Below are positions 7,034 to 16,203 of a DNA stretch of 64,000 nt, piece by piece. Under the pieces are notes generated by a model. It was not told the origin of the DNA and searched no databases. It was given only the letters and a program-made list of their open reading frames with translations. The stretch covers positions 126,501 through 190,500 of the forward strand of contig NZ_LNCD01000123.1 in assembly GCF_001542405.1 (NCBI RefSeq), in the 5' to 3' direction. Source of the stretch: Rhizobium altiplani. GTDB lineage: Bacteria; Pseudomonadota; Alphaproteobacteria; Rhizobiales; Rhizobiaceae. The translations under genes were made by a program, and so were the position numbers. Within the stretch, counting starts at the first letter, position 1. Each line of letters starts with the position of its first letter.

Positions 7034-7980
7034 GTGATCGACCACCAGTAGCGGACAATGTGAAAGAAGATCGGCGCGGAAAAGACGACGGAATCGAGCC
7101 GGTCAATCAGTCCGCCGTGGCCTTCGATCAGGTGACCCCAGTCCTTGACGCCGCGATCTCGCTTGATCGCCGACATGACGAGGCCGCCGAAAAAGCCCAT
7201 CATGGTGATAACGAAAGCCATGACCCCGGCCTGGAGCGGCGTGAAAGGTGTGATCCACCATAGGGCGGCACCGATCAACGTCGCGCTAAAGACGCCCCCG
7301 ACAAAGCCTTCCACGGTCTTTGAAGGCGACAGGCTTGGTGCGATTTTTGTTCGACCGAACAGCTTGCCCCAGACATATTGGAGCACGTCGCTGAGCTGCA
7401 CGATGATCACCAGGAAAGCGATCAGCAGAACGTTGCGGCCTTCGTAGCCGGGGATCGTCAGCGTCAGCAGCGCCGGAACGTGGGAGGCGCAGAATACGCA
7501 AATCATCAGCGCCCATTGGACTTCGGCAATGCGTATCAGGAAACGCTCGGTATCGCCGCGCAGTACGGAGATGATCGGCATCAAGAGGAACGCGTAGACC
7601 GGAATGAAGATCGAGAAGATGCCGTATTGCCTCTCCCACAAAAGCCAATACTGCAGCGGCAGGACGACGAAGAAGGCGGCTGCGAGCGCCCAGTGATCGG
7701 CGCGTTTGGTGTCGGTCAGCGTAATGAACTCGCGTAGTGCCGCGAAAGAGCAGAAGCCAAACAGCAGCAGCACGCCGATCCGACCGGCAAGAAAGGCAAG
7801 GCCGATCAGGATGGCCATGATCCACCACGCCTTGATGCGTGCGTTCAGGTTCTCGATCGCGGCATTCGACTGGCCGGCCGGCAGTCGGCGCTGCAGCAGG
7901 TAGCCGATGGTCGACGAAACAATCAGGAGCGTGAAGATGCCAAGGACGAGTGTCCACAGGTCGGCGTTCGCTGCGTTCAT
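7030..7980 (-). CDS. Phosphatidate cytidylyltransferase family protein
   Basis: A 316-residue polytopic membrane protein with the CdsA C-terminal signature: S-x-x-K-T-x-E-G-x-x-G-G (SPSKTVEGFVGG), KRDRGVKDWG, then G-H-G-G-x-x-D-R-x-D-S (GHGGLIDRLDS). It converts phosphatidic acid and CTP to CDP-diacylglycerol. It is likely a second, cassette-linked enzyme beside the housekeeping cdsA, which in rhizobia usually sits with uppS/dxr elsewhere. It overlaps the plsC-like gene upstream by 4 nt (ATGA) and the 130-aa gene downstream. The chain plsC to cdsA to phosphatidyltransferase gives a complete route from lysophosphatidate to a phospholipid. Confidence 0.9.
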   Translation of the reverse strand: MNAANADLWTLVLGIFTLLIVSSTIGYLLQRRLPAGQSNAAIENLNARIKAWWIMAILIGLAFLAGRIGVLLLFGFCSFAALREFITLTDTKRADHWALAAAFFVVLPLQYWLLWERQYGIFSIFIPVYAFLLMPIISVLRGDTERFLIRIAEVQWALMICVFCASHVPALLTLTIPGYEGRNVLLIAFLVIIVQLSDVLQYVWGKLFGRTKIAPSLSPSKTVEGFVGGVFSATLIGAALWWITPFTPLQAGVMAFVITMMGFFGGLVMSAIKRDRGVKDWGHLIEGHGGLIDRLDSVVFSAPIFFHIVRYWWSIT

Positions 7981-8621
7981 TCTTTACCGCCCAGGTGTTT
8001 TGGTGACAGATCAAGCAGCGCCGTCCGCGCCCTGTCGAGGAAGGTTTCCTTGGTCTCGCCGGCGTCGATCCGAATGGCGTTGCCGAAGGTCACGGTGCAG
8101 ATGAAGGGGATCGGGACGATCTCGCCTTTTGGCATGACCCGATTGAGATTGTTGATCCAGACCGGCACAAGCTGAATGTCCGGCCGGGTCGAGGCGAGAT
8201 GGAACAGTCCGCTCTTGAACGGCAGCAGCGGCGCATCTGTCTGGTTGCGCGTTCCTTCGGGAAAGAGGATCAGCGACGCTCCGGAATCGACCACTTCGGC
8301 CATGACTTCAATCGGATCGCGTGTGCGCTTGTCGCGGTCCCGCTCGATAAGAACTGCGTCGAAGACGTTGCAGCCGATGAAGCGGTTGATCGATGACTTC
8401 AGCCAATATTCCGCGCCAGCGACGGGGCGTGTCTTCCGTCTCAAGCTCGGCGGCAGGACGGCCCAGACCAGGATGAAATCGCCATGGCTGGAGTGATTGG
8501 CGAAGTAAACACACTGGCCCTGGGGAATGCCGTCATTCGGCCAGATAGCGCGAACCGCGGTAATGGCGCGCGCGAACACCACGATTGCCGCCGCAACAGG
8601 CTTCGCAACTACACGTCTCAC
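7977..8621 (-). CDS. 1-acyl-glycerol-3-phosphate acyltransferase family protein
   Basis: A 214-residue PlsC-type acyltransferase. The catalytic block NHSSHGD (NHxxxxD form) is at about residues 42-48, and the glycerophosphate-binding block FPEGTRNQ is at about 119-126. A VPVWINN block follows. There is a hydrophobic N-terminus. It acylates lysophosphatidic acid to phosphatidic acid at the inner membrane. It is the first gene of the four-gene minus-strand operon, so the promoter should lie in 8622-8828, divergent from the DUF6074 gene. No clear promoter hexamers were picked there. Confidence 0.9.
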   Translation of the reverse strand: MRRVVAKPVAAAIVVFARAITAVRAIWPNDGIPQGQCVYFANHSSHGDFILVWAVLPPSLRRKTRPVAGAEYWLKSSINRFIGCNVFDAVLIERDRDKRTRDPIEVMAEVVDSGASLILFPEGTRNQTDAPLLPFKSGLFHLASTRPDIQLVPVWINNLNRVMPKGEIVPIPFICTVTFGNAIRIDAGETKETFLDRARTALLDLSPKHLGGKE

Positions 8622-8828
8622 TGATTTCAGCCCCCTCGCTGCACCAATAAAGCAGCCTGCAGAAGCCTAGCGGCATTTCCGATGGTTCGGAAGTCCTGCT
8701 TGTGGCGGAGACCGTGTCGATGCCCGCTTTGACCGCCGCGATGAATTGAACGCCGCGTTTGTGGGGGCGAAGAGGAAAGCGTTAACCATGGTCAGCTAGG
8801 AATGAGTCGGACGCAACGGAATGAGTCG

Positions 8829-9143
8829 ATGTCAGTACAGTCAAACAAGAATCTGCAAGCAATGACGACAAGCGAGATCGTACTTTTCCCGGTCGCTTCA
8901 CGCGCCGGAGACATTGAACGGTGCGCGACCGAACTGGACCGTCGCCACGGCGAGGATGCAGTACGCTTCTGGAAGACAGAATGCCGCCGGCTGGCTGATG
9001 AGCTGACGTCGCTTGGCTGCTCCGAAGCTAAGGTCCGCGAACAGGTCATGACGTTTCAGGCCGAGGTACAGGCCGAGCTGGTTCGCCGTCATCAAGTGCG
9101 GGCAATCGCCGAAAGCCGCAGTGGCCGCGCCATAAAGCGCTAG
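8829..9143 (+). CDS. DUF6074-like small protein
   Basis: A 104-residue soluble protein from the ATG at 8829, chosen because GGA at 8818-8820 gives a ribosome site with 8-nt spacing. An ATG at 8802 has the A/G stretch too close, and one at 8862 (MTTSEIVLFP) is also possible. The body (TSEIVLFPVASRAG, LDRRHGEDAVRFWKTEC, ADELTSLGCSEAKVREQV, FQAEVQAEL) resembles the rhizobial family I know as DUF6074. Members share an N-terminal F-P-x-x-x-R motif and helical C-terminus and have no known role. A stem-loop follows at 9171. Confidence 0.8.
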   Translation: MSVQSNKNLQAMTTSEIVLFPVASRAGDIERCATELDRRHGEDAVRFWKTECRRLADELTSLGCSEAKVREQVMTFQAEVQAELVRRHQVRAIAESRSGRAIKR

Positions 9144-9170
9144 CGTCATAGGTGGCTCATATCGCCACTT

Positions 9171-9196
9171 GGGCCGTCGATTTTGTCGGACGGCCC
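9171..9196 (+). terminator. Stem-loop after the DUF6074 gene
   Basis: Arms GGGCCGTC and GACGGCCC enclose a 10-nt loop 27 nt after the stop codon. There is no clear T-run after the stem, so it may be a weak or Rho-assisted terminator. Confidence 0.5.
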
Positions 9197-9587
9197 TCAG
9201 CGGTTGAACGCGTCGTCCCGGCGGCGAATTCTTTCCATATTTTGCGCAGGATGAACCGTCTTGGTTCAGAAATTCCGCGCGCCCGGTGCTAGCATCCCTT
9301 TATTCTCACGCGGATCTCTAAAGATCCCGTGCGTCGCCTATCTCGGGAGGAAGGGCGGATGCCGGCCGAAGATCGATCGAATAGTCGCTGGGGCAAACTG
9401 GCGGTCAGAAACGTCTGGCCGACCGGAAATGCTTGCCATTTTCGCGTTCTTCAACGAGATTTATCAGGCCGACCGGCAGTGGAGGAGCTGCCGACAAGAT
9501 ACGCGCGTGAAGAACAATGACGGGAGAATGACGACACACGCATACCGGACGCTGTTGTAGTCGCGCGCCGGACTTGGGAGGGAAGGC
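9197..9587. other. Noncoding stretch upstream of the liu operon
   Basis: About 390 nt between the DUF6074 hairpin and liuA. A 99-codon open frame (9261-9560) has no ribosome site and no recognisable protein character, so I treat the stretch as untranslated upstream DNA that must hold the liu promoter. A run GGGAGG just before the liuA ATG serves as ribosome site. No regulator gene is adjacent. Confidence 0.5.
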
Positions 9588-10751
9588 ATGTATTCTGGTG
9601 GTTTGAGATTTGGTCTGGCGGACGAGATCGAGGCGCTCCGCGACAGCGTTCGACGTTTCGCGACGGAGCGCATTGCACCGCTCGCTGCCGAGACGGACAG
9701 CAGCAACAGTTTTCCAACGCCACTCTGGCGCGAGATGGGTGAGATGGGACTGCTCGGGATCACGGCCGAGGAGGCCTATGGCGGCGCCGGCTTGGGATAC
9801 TTGGCCCATTGCGTCGCGATGGAGGAAATCAGCCGCGCTTCCGCCTCCGTCGGCCTCAGCTACGGCGCCCATTCCAACCTTTGCGTCAATCAGATCAGCC
9901 GCAATGGAACGGACGAGCAGAAGTCGCGTTATTTGCCGAAGCTCATCTCCGGCGAACATGTTGGCGCACTCGCCATGTCCGAGCCGGGCGCCGGATCCGA
10001 CGTCGTTTCGATGAAGCTTCGGGCGAAGAAGCGAGGCGACAGCTACCTCCTCAACGGCAACAAGATGTGGATCACCAACGGCCCGGATGCCGATGTGCTG
10101 GTGGTTTACGCGAAGACAGACCCTGATGCGGGTCCGCGTGGCATCACGGCTTTCCTCGTCGAGAAAGGCTTCAAGGGCTTTTCAACTGGCCCGAAGCTCG
10201 ACAAGCTTGGCATGCGCGGCTCCAACACCTGCGAATTGATCTTCGAGGACTGCGAGGTTCCCGCGGCAAATGTGCTGGGCACACTCGGCGGTGGTGCGCG
10301 CGTTCTGATGTCGGGGCTCGACTATGAACGTGTCGTCCTCTCCGCTGGACCGATCGGCATCATGGCCGCCTGCATGGATGTCGTCGTGCCCTATCTTCAC
10401 GAAAGAAAGCAGTTCGGCCAGGCGATCGGCGAATTCCAGCTGATGCAGGGAAAACTCGCCGATATGTACGTAACCATAAACACGGCGCGCGCCTATGTCT
10501 ACGCGGTTGCGGCGGCCTGCGATCGCGGCGAGACGACGCGCAAGGATGCTGCCGGCTGCATTCTTTATGCCGCCGAGAAGGCGACGCTGTTGGCGCTTGA
10601 GACAATCCAGGCGCTCGGGGGGAATGGCTACACGAACGATTATCCCGCCGGCCGGTTGCTGCGTGACGCCAAGCTCTACGAGATCGGTGCCGGAACCTCT
10701 GAGATCAGACGCATGCTGATTGGCCGCGAGCTCTTTTCCGAAACGGCCTGA
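9588..10751 (+). CDS. liuA: Isovaleryl-CoA dehydrogenase
   Basis: A 387-residue flavin acyl-CoA dehydrogenase. It oxidises isovaleryl-CoA to 3-methylcrotonyl-CoA in leucine degradation and passes electrons to ETF. The N-, middle and C-domains run at about 8-118, 122-217 and 229-377. The FAD-binding signature AMSEPGAGSD is seen. The catalytic base sits in DYERVVLSAGP (Glu at about residue 247), the position used by isovaleryl-CoA dehydrogenases rather than the C-terminal Glu of short/medium-chain enzymes. The C-terminal motif QALGGNGYTNDYPAGRLLRDAK is also typical of the family. GGGAGGGAAGGC precedes the ATG. First gene of a five-gene operon. Confidence 0.95.
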   Translation: MYSGGLRFGLADEIEALRDSVRRFATERIAPLAAETDSSNSFPTPLWREMGEMGLLGITAEEAYGGAGLGYLAHCVAMEEISRASASVGLSYGAHSNLCVNQISRNGTDEQKSRYLPKLISGEHVGALAMSEPGAGSDVVSMKLRAKKRGDSYLLNGNKMWITNGPDADVLVVYAKTDPDAGPRGITAFLVEKGFKGFSTGPKLDKLGMRGSNTCELIFEDCEVPAANVLGTLGGGARVLMSGLDYERVVLSAGPIGIMAACMDVVVPYLHERKQFGQAIGEFQLMQGKLADMYVTINTARAYVYAVAAACDRGETTRKDAAGCILYAAEKATLLALETIQALGGNGYTNDYPAGRLLRDAKLYEIGAGTSEIRRMLIGRELFSETA

Positions 10752-10787
10752 TCCGAACGTTTCATCCGACAACCATCCTGGTGACCA

Positions 10788-12395
10788 ATGACGGTTTTGA
10801 AGTCGCAGATTTCGACGAATTCGGAGAACTTCAGGACAAATCGCGCGGCGATGGCCGAAGCTATCCGTGCCATCGAGGACGCAGCCTTGAGTGCGGCCAA
10901 TGGGGGCGGACTTGCAGCGCGCGAGCGTCATGTTACCCGCGGCAAGATGCTACCACGGGATCGGATCGCCGCCCTGCTCGATCCGGCTACGCCTTTTCTC
11001 GAAATCGGATTGACCGCAGCCCACGGCATGTACGGCAATGAGGCGCCGGGTGCTGGGCTGATAACCGGCATCGGCCGCGTTTCAGGGCGCGATTGCATGA
11101 TCGTCTGCAACGACGCGACCGTCAAAGGCGGCACCTACTTTCCGATGACGGTAAAGAAGCACCTGCGCGCGCAGGAAGTCGCGGCCCAGAACAATCTGCC
11201 CTGCATTTACTTGGTGGATTCGGGCGGCGCGAACTTGCCGAATCAGGACGAGGTCTTTCCGGATCGCGATCATTTCGGCCGGATATTCTACAATCAGGCC
11301 AATATGTCGGCGGCAGGAATTCCACAGATCGCCGTCGTCATGGGCTCGTGTACGGCAGGTGGTGCCTACGTGCCTGCCATGTCCGACGAGGCAATCATCG
11401 TCGAGGGGCAGGGGACGATCTTTCTCGCCGGCCCGCCGCTGGTGAAGGCCGCAACCGGCGAAGTCGTTTCGGCCGAGGACCTTGGCGGTGGCGATGTGCA
11501 CACAAGGCTCTCCGGTGTCGCAGACCATCTTGCGCGAGATGACGCGCATGCCCTGGCATTGGCGAGGCGCGCCGTCGCCAATCTCAATCGATCCAAGGCG
11601 GGTGGCGTCGAGCGCCAGGCGGTTGAGGCACCACTGTTCGATCCCTCGGAAATCGCAGGGATCGTCCCGGCCGACCTGCGCGTGCCCTACGACGTGCGCG
11701 AAGTTATCGCCCGTATCGTCGACGGCTCGCGTTTCGATGAATTCAAGGCGCGCTACGGGACGACGCTGGTCTGCGGCTTTGCACATGTCCATGGTATCCC
11801 GGTGGGCATTGTCGCCAACAACGGCGTGCTGTTCTCCGAGTCGGCCCTGAAGGGCGCCCATTTCGTGGAGCTCTGCTCGCAGCGCAGGATACCGCTCGTC
11901 TTCCTGCAGAACATCACCGGCTTCATGGTTGGCCGCAAATACGAGACCGAAGGCATCGCGAAGAATGGTGCGAAGCTCGTTACCGCGGTCGCAACGACCG
12001 GCGTGCCAAAGGTGACGATGCTGGTTGGCGGTTCCTTCGGTGCGGGCAACTATGGGATGGCCGGTCGCGCCTTCTCGCCGCGCTTTCTCTGGACATGGCC
12101 GAACAGCCGCATCTCGGTCATGGGCGGAGAGCAGGCGGCCGGCGTGCTTGCGACTGTGCGGGGCGAGGCGCTCTCCCGTGCCGGCACGCCATGGACACCG
12201 GAGGAGGAGACCAGTTTCAAGCAGCCGGTGCTCGATCTTTTCGAACGGCAAAGCCATCCGCTCTACGCGTCGGCGCGGCTATGGGACGATGGGGTGATCG
12301 ACCCGGCCAAGAGCCGCGACGTGCTCGGTCTCTCGCTGTCTGCGGCGCTGAATGCACCGATTGAAGAGACGCGCTTCGGCCTGTTCCGGATGTGA
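10788..12395 (+). CDS. liuB: 3-methylcrotonyl-CoA carboxylase, carboxyltransferase (beta) subunit
   Basis: A 535-residue biotin-dependent carboxyltransferase. It transfers CO2 from biotin on LiuD to 3-methylcrotonyl-CoA, giving 3-methylglutaconyl-CoA. The family blocks are YLVDSGGANLPNQDEVFPD, VMGSCTAGGAYVPAM and NITGFMVGRKYE (acyl-CoA site), with GGSFGAGNYGMAGRAF in the C-domain. It starts at the ATG at 10788, with GGTGA just upstream. It lies 36 nt after liuA and 7 nt before liuD. The pairing with a biotin subunit and HMG-CoA lyase separates it from propionyl-CoA carboxylase. Confidence 0.95.
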   Translation: MTVLKSQISTNSENFRTNRAAMAEAIRAIEDAALSAANGGGLAARERHVTRGKMLPRDRIAALLDPATPFLEIGLTAAHGMYGNEAPGAGLITGIGRVSGRDCMIVCNDATVKGGTYFPMTVKKHLRAQEVAAQNNLPCIYLVDSGGANLPNQDEVFPDRDHFGRIFYNQANMSAAGIPQIAVVMGSCTAGGAYVPAMSDEAIIVEGQGTIFLAGPPLVKAATGEVVSAEDLGGGDVHTRLSGVADHLARDDAHALALARRAVANLNRSKAGGVERQAVEAPLFDPSEIAGIVPADLRVPYDVREVIARIVDGSRFDEFKARYGTTLVCGFAHVHGIPVGIVANNGVLFSESALKGAHFVELCSQRRIPLVFLQNITGFMVGRKYETEGIAKNGAKLVTAVATTGVPKVTMLVGGSFGAGNYGMAGRAFSPRFLWTWPNSRISVMGGEQAAGVLATVRGEALSRAGTPWTPEEETSFKQPVLDLFERQSHPLYASARLWDDGVIDPAKSRDVLGLSLSAALNAPIEETRFGLFRM

Positions 12396-12402
12396 GGTAG
12401 CG

Positions 12403-14388
12403 ATGTTCCAGAAAATTCTCATCGCAAACCGTGGCGAGATTGCTTGCCGGGTGATCCGAACCGCCAGGCGCATGGGGATCGCCACGGTGGCGGTCTATTC
12501 GGATGCCGATGTTGGGGCGCTGCACGTCGAGATGGCCGACGAAGCGGTTCGGCTGGGGCCCGCGAGCGCGCAGGAGAGTTACCTCTCGATCGAGCGGATC
12601 CTTTCTGCGGCGCAGCGAACTGGCGCCGAAGCCATTCATCCTGGTTACGGGTTTCTCTCGGAGAATGCAGACTTCGCCGCAGCCGTAGAGGCGGCAGGCA
12701 TTGTCTTCATTGGGCCGCAGCCGTCGTCCATTCGTGCCATGGGATTGAAGGATGCCGCAAAGGCGTTGATGGATCAGTCGGGCGTGCCGGTCGTTCCCGG
12801 CTACCATGGCGAGGAACAAGACGACGGGTTTCTCGCCGATCAGGCGACCCTGATCGGGTACCCCGTGCTGATCAAGGCACGCGCGGGTGGCGGCGGCAAG
12901 GGCATGCGCCGCGTCGACAGCGAGGAGGATTTTCCCGAAGCACTTGCTGCTGCGCGGCGAGAGGCGAAGGCCGCATTCGGCGACGATGCCGTTCTGATCG
13001 AGCGCTACCTCATTCGCCCGCGCCATATCGAGGTTCAGATCTTCGGCGATCGGCACGGCAATGTTGTGCATCTTTTCGAACGTGATTGTTCGCTCCAGCG
13101 CCGCCATCAGAAGGTGATCGAAGAAGCGCCGGCGCCGGGAATGACGCCGGAGATGCGTCGTGCCATGGGTGAAGCCGCGGTACGCGCGGCGCGTGCCATT
13201 TCCTATCGTGGTGCCGGCACCGTCGAGTTCATCGCGGATGTCTCGAACGGCCTCTGGCCGGATCGTTTCTATTTCATGGAGATGAATACCCGTCTTCAGG
13301 TCGAGCATGCCGTTACCGAAGCGATTGCCGGGATCGATCTCGTCGAGTGGCAATTGCGTGTGGCGTTCGGCGAGCCGCTGCCGAAGAAGCAGTCGGAGCT
13401 TGAGATCTATGGCTGGGCCTTCGAGGCCCGGATCTACGCGGAGGATGCGGCCAAAGGCTTCCTGCCCGCGACGGGGACGATCAGGCATCTGGATTTTCCG
13501 GAGGTTACGGCGCGGATCGATGCCGGGATCCGTCCGGGCGATACCGTCTCGGCTCACTACGATCCCCTGATCGCCAAGATGGTCGTACACGGGCCCAGCC
13601 GGAGTGTCGCCCTGTTGCGACTGACCAGGGCCTTGCAGAGCTCGCATGTCGTCGGTGTCACCACCAATCTCGAGTTCCTCGCCAGATTGAGCGAGCAGGA
13701 CGAATTTGTCGCTGGCCATCCGGATACCGGGCTGATCGATCGCAATCTTCAATCTCTGACCGCGCTCGAGCCGCCTGCGGACACGGTGATCGCGCTTGCT
13801 GGCGTGTTGTCACTGGGTACGCTTGCGCGATCATCGGATAGCGATCCCTGGCTGACGCTGGGACATTGGCAGCTTTGGAGCGAGATGCAGCGCATCGTCG
13901 TTCTGACCTATGAAGGAGGGCATTCAACGCTACGGATTGCGGCCAAGGGTTTCGATTTCTTCGCCGTGCATGATGGACGGCGGGTCATTCCCGTGAAGAT
14001 CGTCAGCCGGCAGGACGATGGTTGCCGGGTGGAGGTCGATGCCCGGCAGGTGCAGGTCAAGGCCAGTATGGCTGCGCATCACCTGGTCGTCAGCGTCGAC
14101 CACCGAACGCATGTGTTCCATCTCGGTAACCCGCTCGATTTCAGTGCCACGGATGTTGCTGATGGCAACAGACTGATCGCGCCGATGCCGGGCTTTGTGA
14201 AGATCGTGCGGACGAGTTCGGGGGCGGAGGTCGCCAAGGGTGATGCGCTTGTCGTCATGGAAGCCATGAAGATGGAGCTGACGCTTGTCGCAGCCCGCGA
14301 TGGGACGGTGGAAGCCGTCGAGGTGAGCGAAGGGCAGCAAGTCGACGAAGGCGCCGTACTTCTGACGCTGCGGGTAGAGGAGACGTGA
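12403..14388 (+). CDS. liuD: 3-methylcrotonyl-CoA carboxylase, biotin-carrying (alpha) subunit
   Basis: A 661-residue protein from the ATG at 12403 (MFQKILIANRGEIACR) with GAGGTAGCG before it; the upstream in-frame extension overlaps liuB and lacks family similarity. Biotin carboxylase N-domain at about 1-110, ATP-grasp at about 115-320 (GGGGKGMRRV glycine loop; EMNTRLQVEHAVTE), C-domain to about 445. A biotinyl domain at the end has the modified lysine in EAMKMEL (Lys at about residue 623). It carboxylates biotin with ATP and bicarbonate and works with LiuB. Its stop overlaps the next start by one base. Confidence 0.95.
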   Translation: MFQKILIANRGEIACRVIRTARRMGIATVAVYSDADVGALHVEMADEAVRLGPASAQESYLSIERILSAAQRTGAEAIHPGYGFLSENADFAAAVEAAGIVFIGPQPSSIRAMGLKDAAKALMDQSGVPVVPGYHGEEQDDGFLADQATLIGYPVLIKARAGGGGKGMRRVDSEEDFPEALAAARREAKAAFGDDAVLIERYLIRPRHIEVQIFGDRHGNVVHLFERDCSLQRRHQKVIEEAPAPGMTPEMRRAMGEAAVRAARAISYRGAGTVEFIADVSNGLWPDRFYFMEMNTRLQVEHAVTEAIAGIDLVEWQLRVAFGEPLPKKQSELEIYGWAFEARIYAEDAAKGFLPATGTIRHLDFPEVTARIDAGIRPGDTVSAHYDPLIAKMVVHGPSRSVALLRLTRALQSSHVVGVTTNLEFLARLSEQDEFVAGHPDTGLIDRNLQSLTALEPPADTVIALAGVLSLGTLARSSDSDPWLTLGHWQLWSEMQRIVVLTYEGGHSTLRIAAKGFDFFAVHDGRRVIPVKIVSRQDDGCRVEVDARQVQVKASMAAHHLVVSVDHRTHVFHLGNPLDFSATDVADGNRLIAPMPGFVKIVRTSSGAEVAKGDALVVMEAMKMELTLVAARDGTVEAVEVSEGQQVDEGAVLLTLRVEET

Positions 14389-15269
14389 TGCAGCCCGGAG
14401 AATCGTCATTGCTGCCCCGGGACGTCTCGATCGTCGAGATGGCACCGCGCGATGGCCTCCAGAACGAGAAGAACCTGATCCCGACGGCGACGAAGATCGC
14501 CCTCATCGACATGATCTCGGAATGTGGTTTCGAGCGGATCGAGGCGACGAGCTTTGTCAGCCCGAAGTGGGTGCCGCAACTTGCTGACGCCGCCGAAGTG
14601 ATGGCCGGCATCAAGCGCAGGCCGGGGGTCCGCTATGCCGTTTTGACCCCGAATATGAGGGGGTTTGAGGCTGCAATGGCCGCGGGCGCGGACGAAGTCG
14701 CGATCTTTGCGTCCGCCTCGGAGAGCTTCTCGCAACAGAATATCAACTGTTCCATCGCCGAGAGTATCGAACGCTTCAAGCCGGTTGCCGAAGCAAGCCG
14801 TGCACGTGGCGTTCCAATGCGTGGCTATGTCAGCTGCGTGGTCGAATGTCCCTATGAGGGGGCCATTTCGCCGGATGCGACGGCGCGCGTCGTCGAGAGC
14901 CTGCATGCATTGGGCTGCTACGAGATCAGTCTCGGCGACACGATCGGCAAGGGACGACCGGAAGAGGTCGATCAGATGCTGGTAACGGTCCTCTCCTGTG
15001 CGCCGGCGACGATGCTTGCGGGTCATTTCCACGACACCGACGGCTGGGCCTTGGACAATATCGGGGTTTCCTTGAAGCACGGGCTGCGGGTTTTCGACGC
15101 GTCGGTCGGCGGATTGGGCGGTTGCCCCTATGCTCCGGGCGCAAAGGGCAATGTCGATACTTTGGCTGTCGCTGAGTTCCTTACCCGCAAGGGCTATCGG
15201 ACCGGGCTCGCGCCGGAGAAGCTGGAAGAGGCCGCCGATTTTGCCCAGAGCCTAAGGAGCGAGGCATAA
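14388..15269 (+). CDS. liuE: Hydroxymethylglutaryl-CoA lyase
   Basis: A 293-residue TIM-barrel lyase that splits HMG-CoA to acetoacetate and acetyl-CoA, the last leucine-degradation step. It has the N-terminal VEMAPRDGLQNE (metal/CoA binding) and the family signature SVGGLGGCPYAPGAKGN with the catalytic cysteine. Metal-binding histidines appear in GHFHDTDGWAL. The ATG at 14388 overlaps the liuD stop (TGATG). A GTG three bases earlier is in frame but unnecessary. The lyase is coupled in translation with liuD and liuC. Confidence 0.95.
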   Translation: MQPGESSLLPRDVSIVEMAPRDGLQNEKNLIPTATKIALIDMISECGFERIEATSFVSPKWVPQLADAAEVMAGIKRRPGVRYAVLTPNMRGFEAAMAAGADEVAIFASASESFSQQNINCSIAESIERFKPVAEASRARGVPMRGYVSCVVECPYEGAISPDATARVVESLHALGCYEISLGDTIGKGRPEEVDQMLVTVLSCAPATMLAGHFHDTDGWALDNIGVSLKHGLRVFDASVGGLGGCPYAPGAKGNVDTLAVAEFLTRKGYRTGLAPEKLEEAADFAQSLRSEA

Positions 15270-16045
15270 TGCCGAAAACGCTGATGATTTCGATCGACGA
15301 ACGCGGCGTTGCGCGGCTTGCGCTCACCCGTGAGGACAAGCACAATGCCATGTCCGCCGAAATGATCGACGAGTTGACGGAGGCCGCAAGCGCGCTCGGG
15401 TCGGATGGACGGGTGCGAGTCGTCGTGCTTGCTGGAGCGGGCAAGAGCTTCTGTGCCGGCGGTGACCTGGAGTGGATGAGAGCCCAGTTCAAGGCGAGCC
15501 GGGCGAAGAGAATCGCCGAAGCGCGGCGGCTGGCGATGATGTTCAAGGCCCTGAACGAGCTTCCGAAGCCGCTCATTGGCTGCGTCCACGGGAGCGCCTT
15601 TGGCGGCGGTATCGGGCTGATCAGCGTCTGCGATACAGTGATTGCCTCGGAGGCGGCGCGCTTCGGCCTGACGGAAGTTCGGCTTGGGTTGATACCGGCA
15701 ACGATCAGCCCTTACGTCGTAGCGCGGATCGGCAGCTCTGCGGCACGATCCCTCTTCGTCTCCGGTCGAACCTTCGATGCTGCCCATGCCAAATCCATCG
15801 GTCTCGTCGCCTCTGTTGTTCCCGCTGCGAACCTCGACCGTGCTGTCGACCTCGAGATCGCGGAATTCATCGCGGCCTCACCGGAGGCAGCGACACGCGC
15901 CAAGGCCCTTGCGCTGTCTCTTGCGCCGCCCATCACGGAAGAGATCATCGAGAGCGTGATTTCCCAGCTTGCAGATAGCTGGGAGACCACAGAGGCGCAG
16001 GCGGGCATAACCGCCTTCTTCGAAAAGCGGCGGTCGAATCCATAA
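15269..16045 (+). CDS. liuC: 3-methylglutaconyl-CoA hydratase (enoyl-CoA hydratase family)
   Basis: A 258-residue crotonase-fold enzyme. SFCAGGDLEWMR and GSAFGGGIGLISVCD form the oxyanion hole, and FGLTEVRLGLIPATISPYV is the usual active-site stretch. From its place in the operon it hydrates 3-methylglutaconyl-CoA to HMG-CoA, the substrate of LiuE. The ATG overlaps the liuE stop by one base (TAATG). It is the last gene of the operon. No good terminator is seen in the 158 nt to the next, convergent gene. Confidence 0.93.
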   Translation: MPKTLMISIDERGVARLALTREDKHNAMSAEMIDELTEAASALGSDGRVRVVVLAGAGKSFCAGGDLEWMRAQFKASRAKRIAEARRLAMMFKALNELPKPLIGCVHGSAFGGGIGLISVCDTVIASEAARFGLTEVRLGLIPATISPYVVARIGSSAARSLFVSGRTFDAAHAKSIGLVASVVPAANLDRAVDLEIAEFIAASPEAATRAKALALSLAPPITEEIIESVISQLADSWETTEAQAGITAFFEKRRSNP

Positions 16046-16203
16046 CGGGAAGCTTCGAGACCGGTCAGTGGCGGCACGGTGAAGGCGGCGTGTGAGGTCG
16101 GATGGCCGAGAGGGCGCGCCAGTTATCCGACATTCGAAGCCAGCTGTGTGTGTACTGGTGCCGTATCCTTCGCCGTTGGAGGAACTGAAACTCGTCCGCG
16201 CGG

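Noticed and set aside
9261..9560. A 99-codon ORF in the gap before liuA
   Set aside because: No ribosome site, no recognisable composition, and it sits where the liu promoter is expected.
12217..13752. A 511-codon minus-strand frame opposite liuD
   Set aside because: Antisense shadow of a well-conserved carboxylase subunit.
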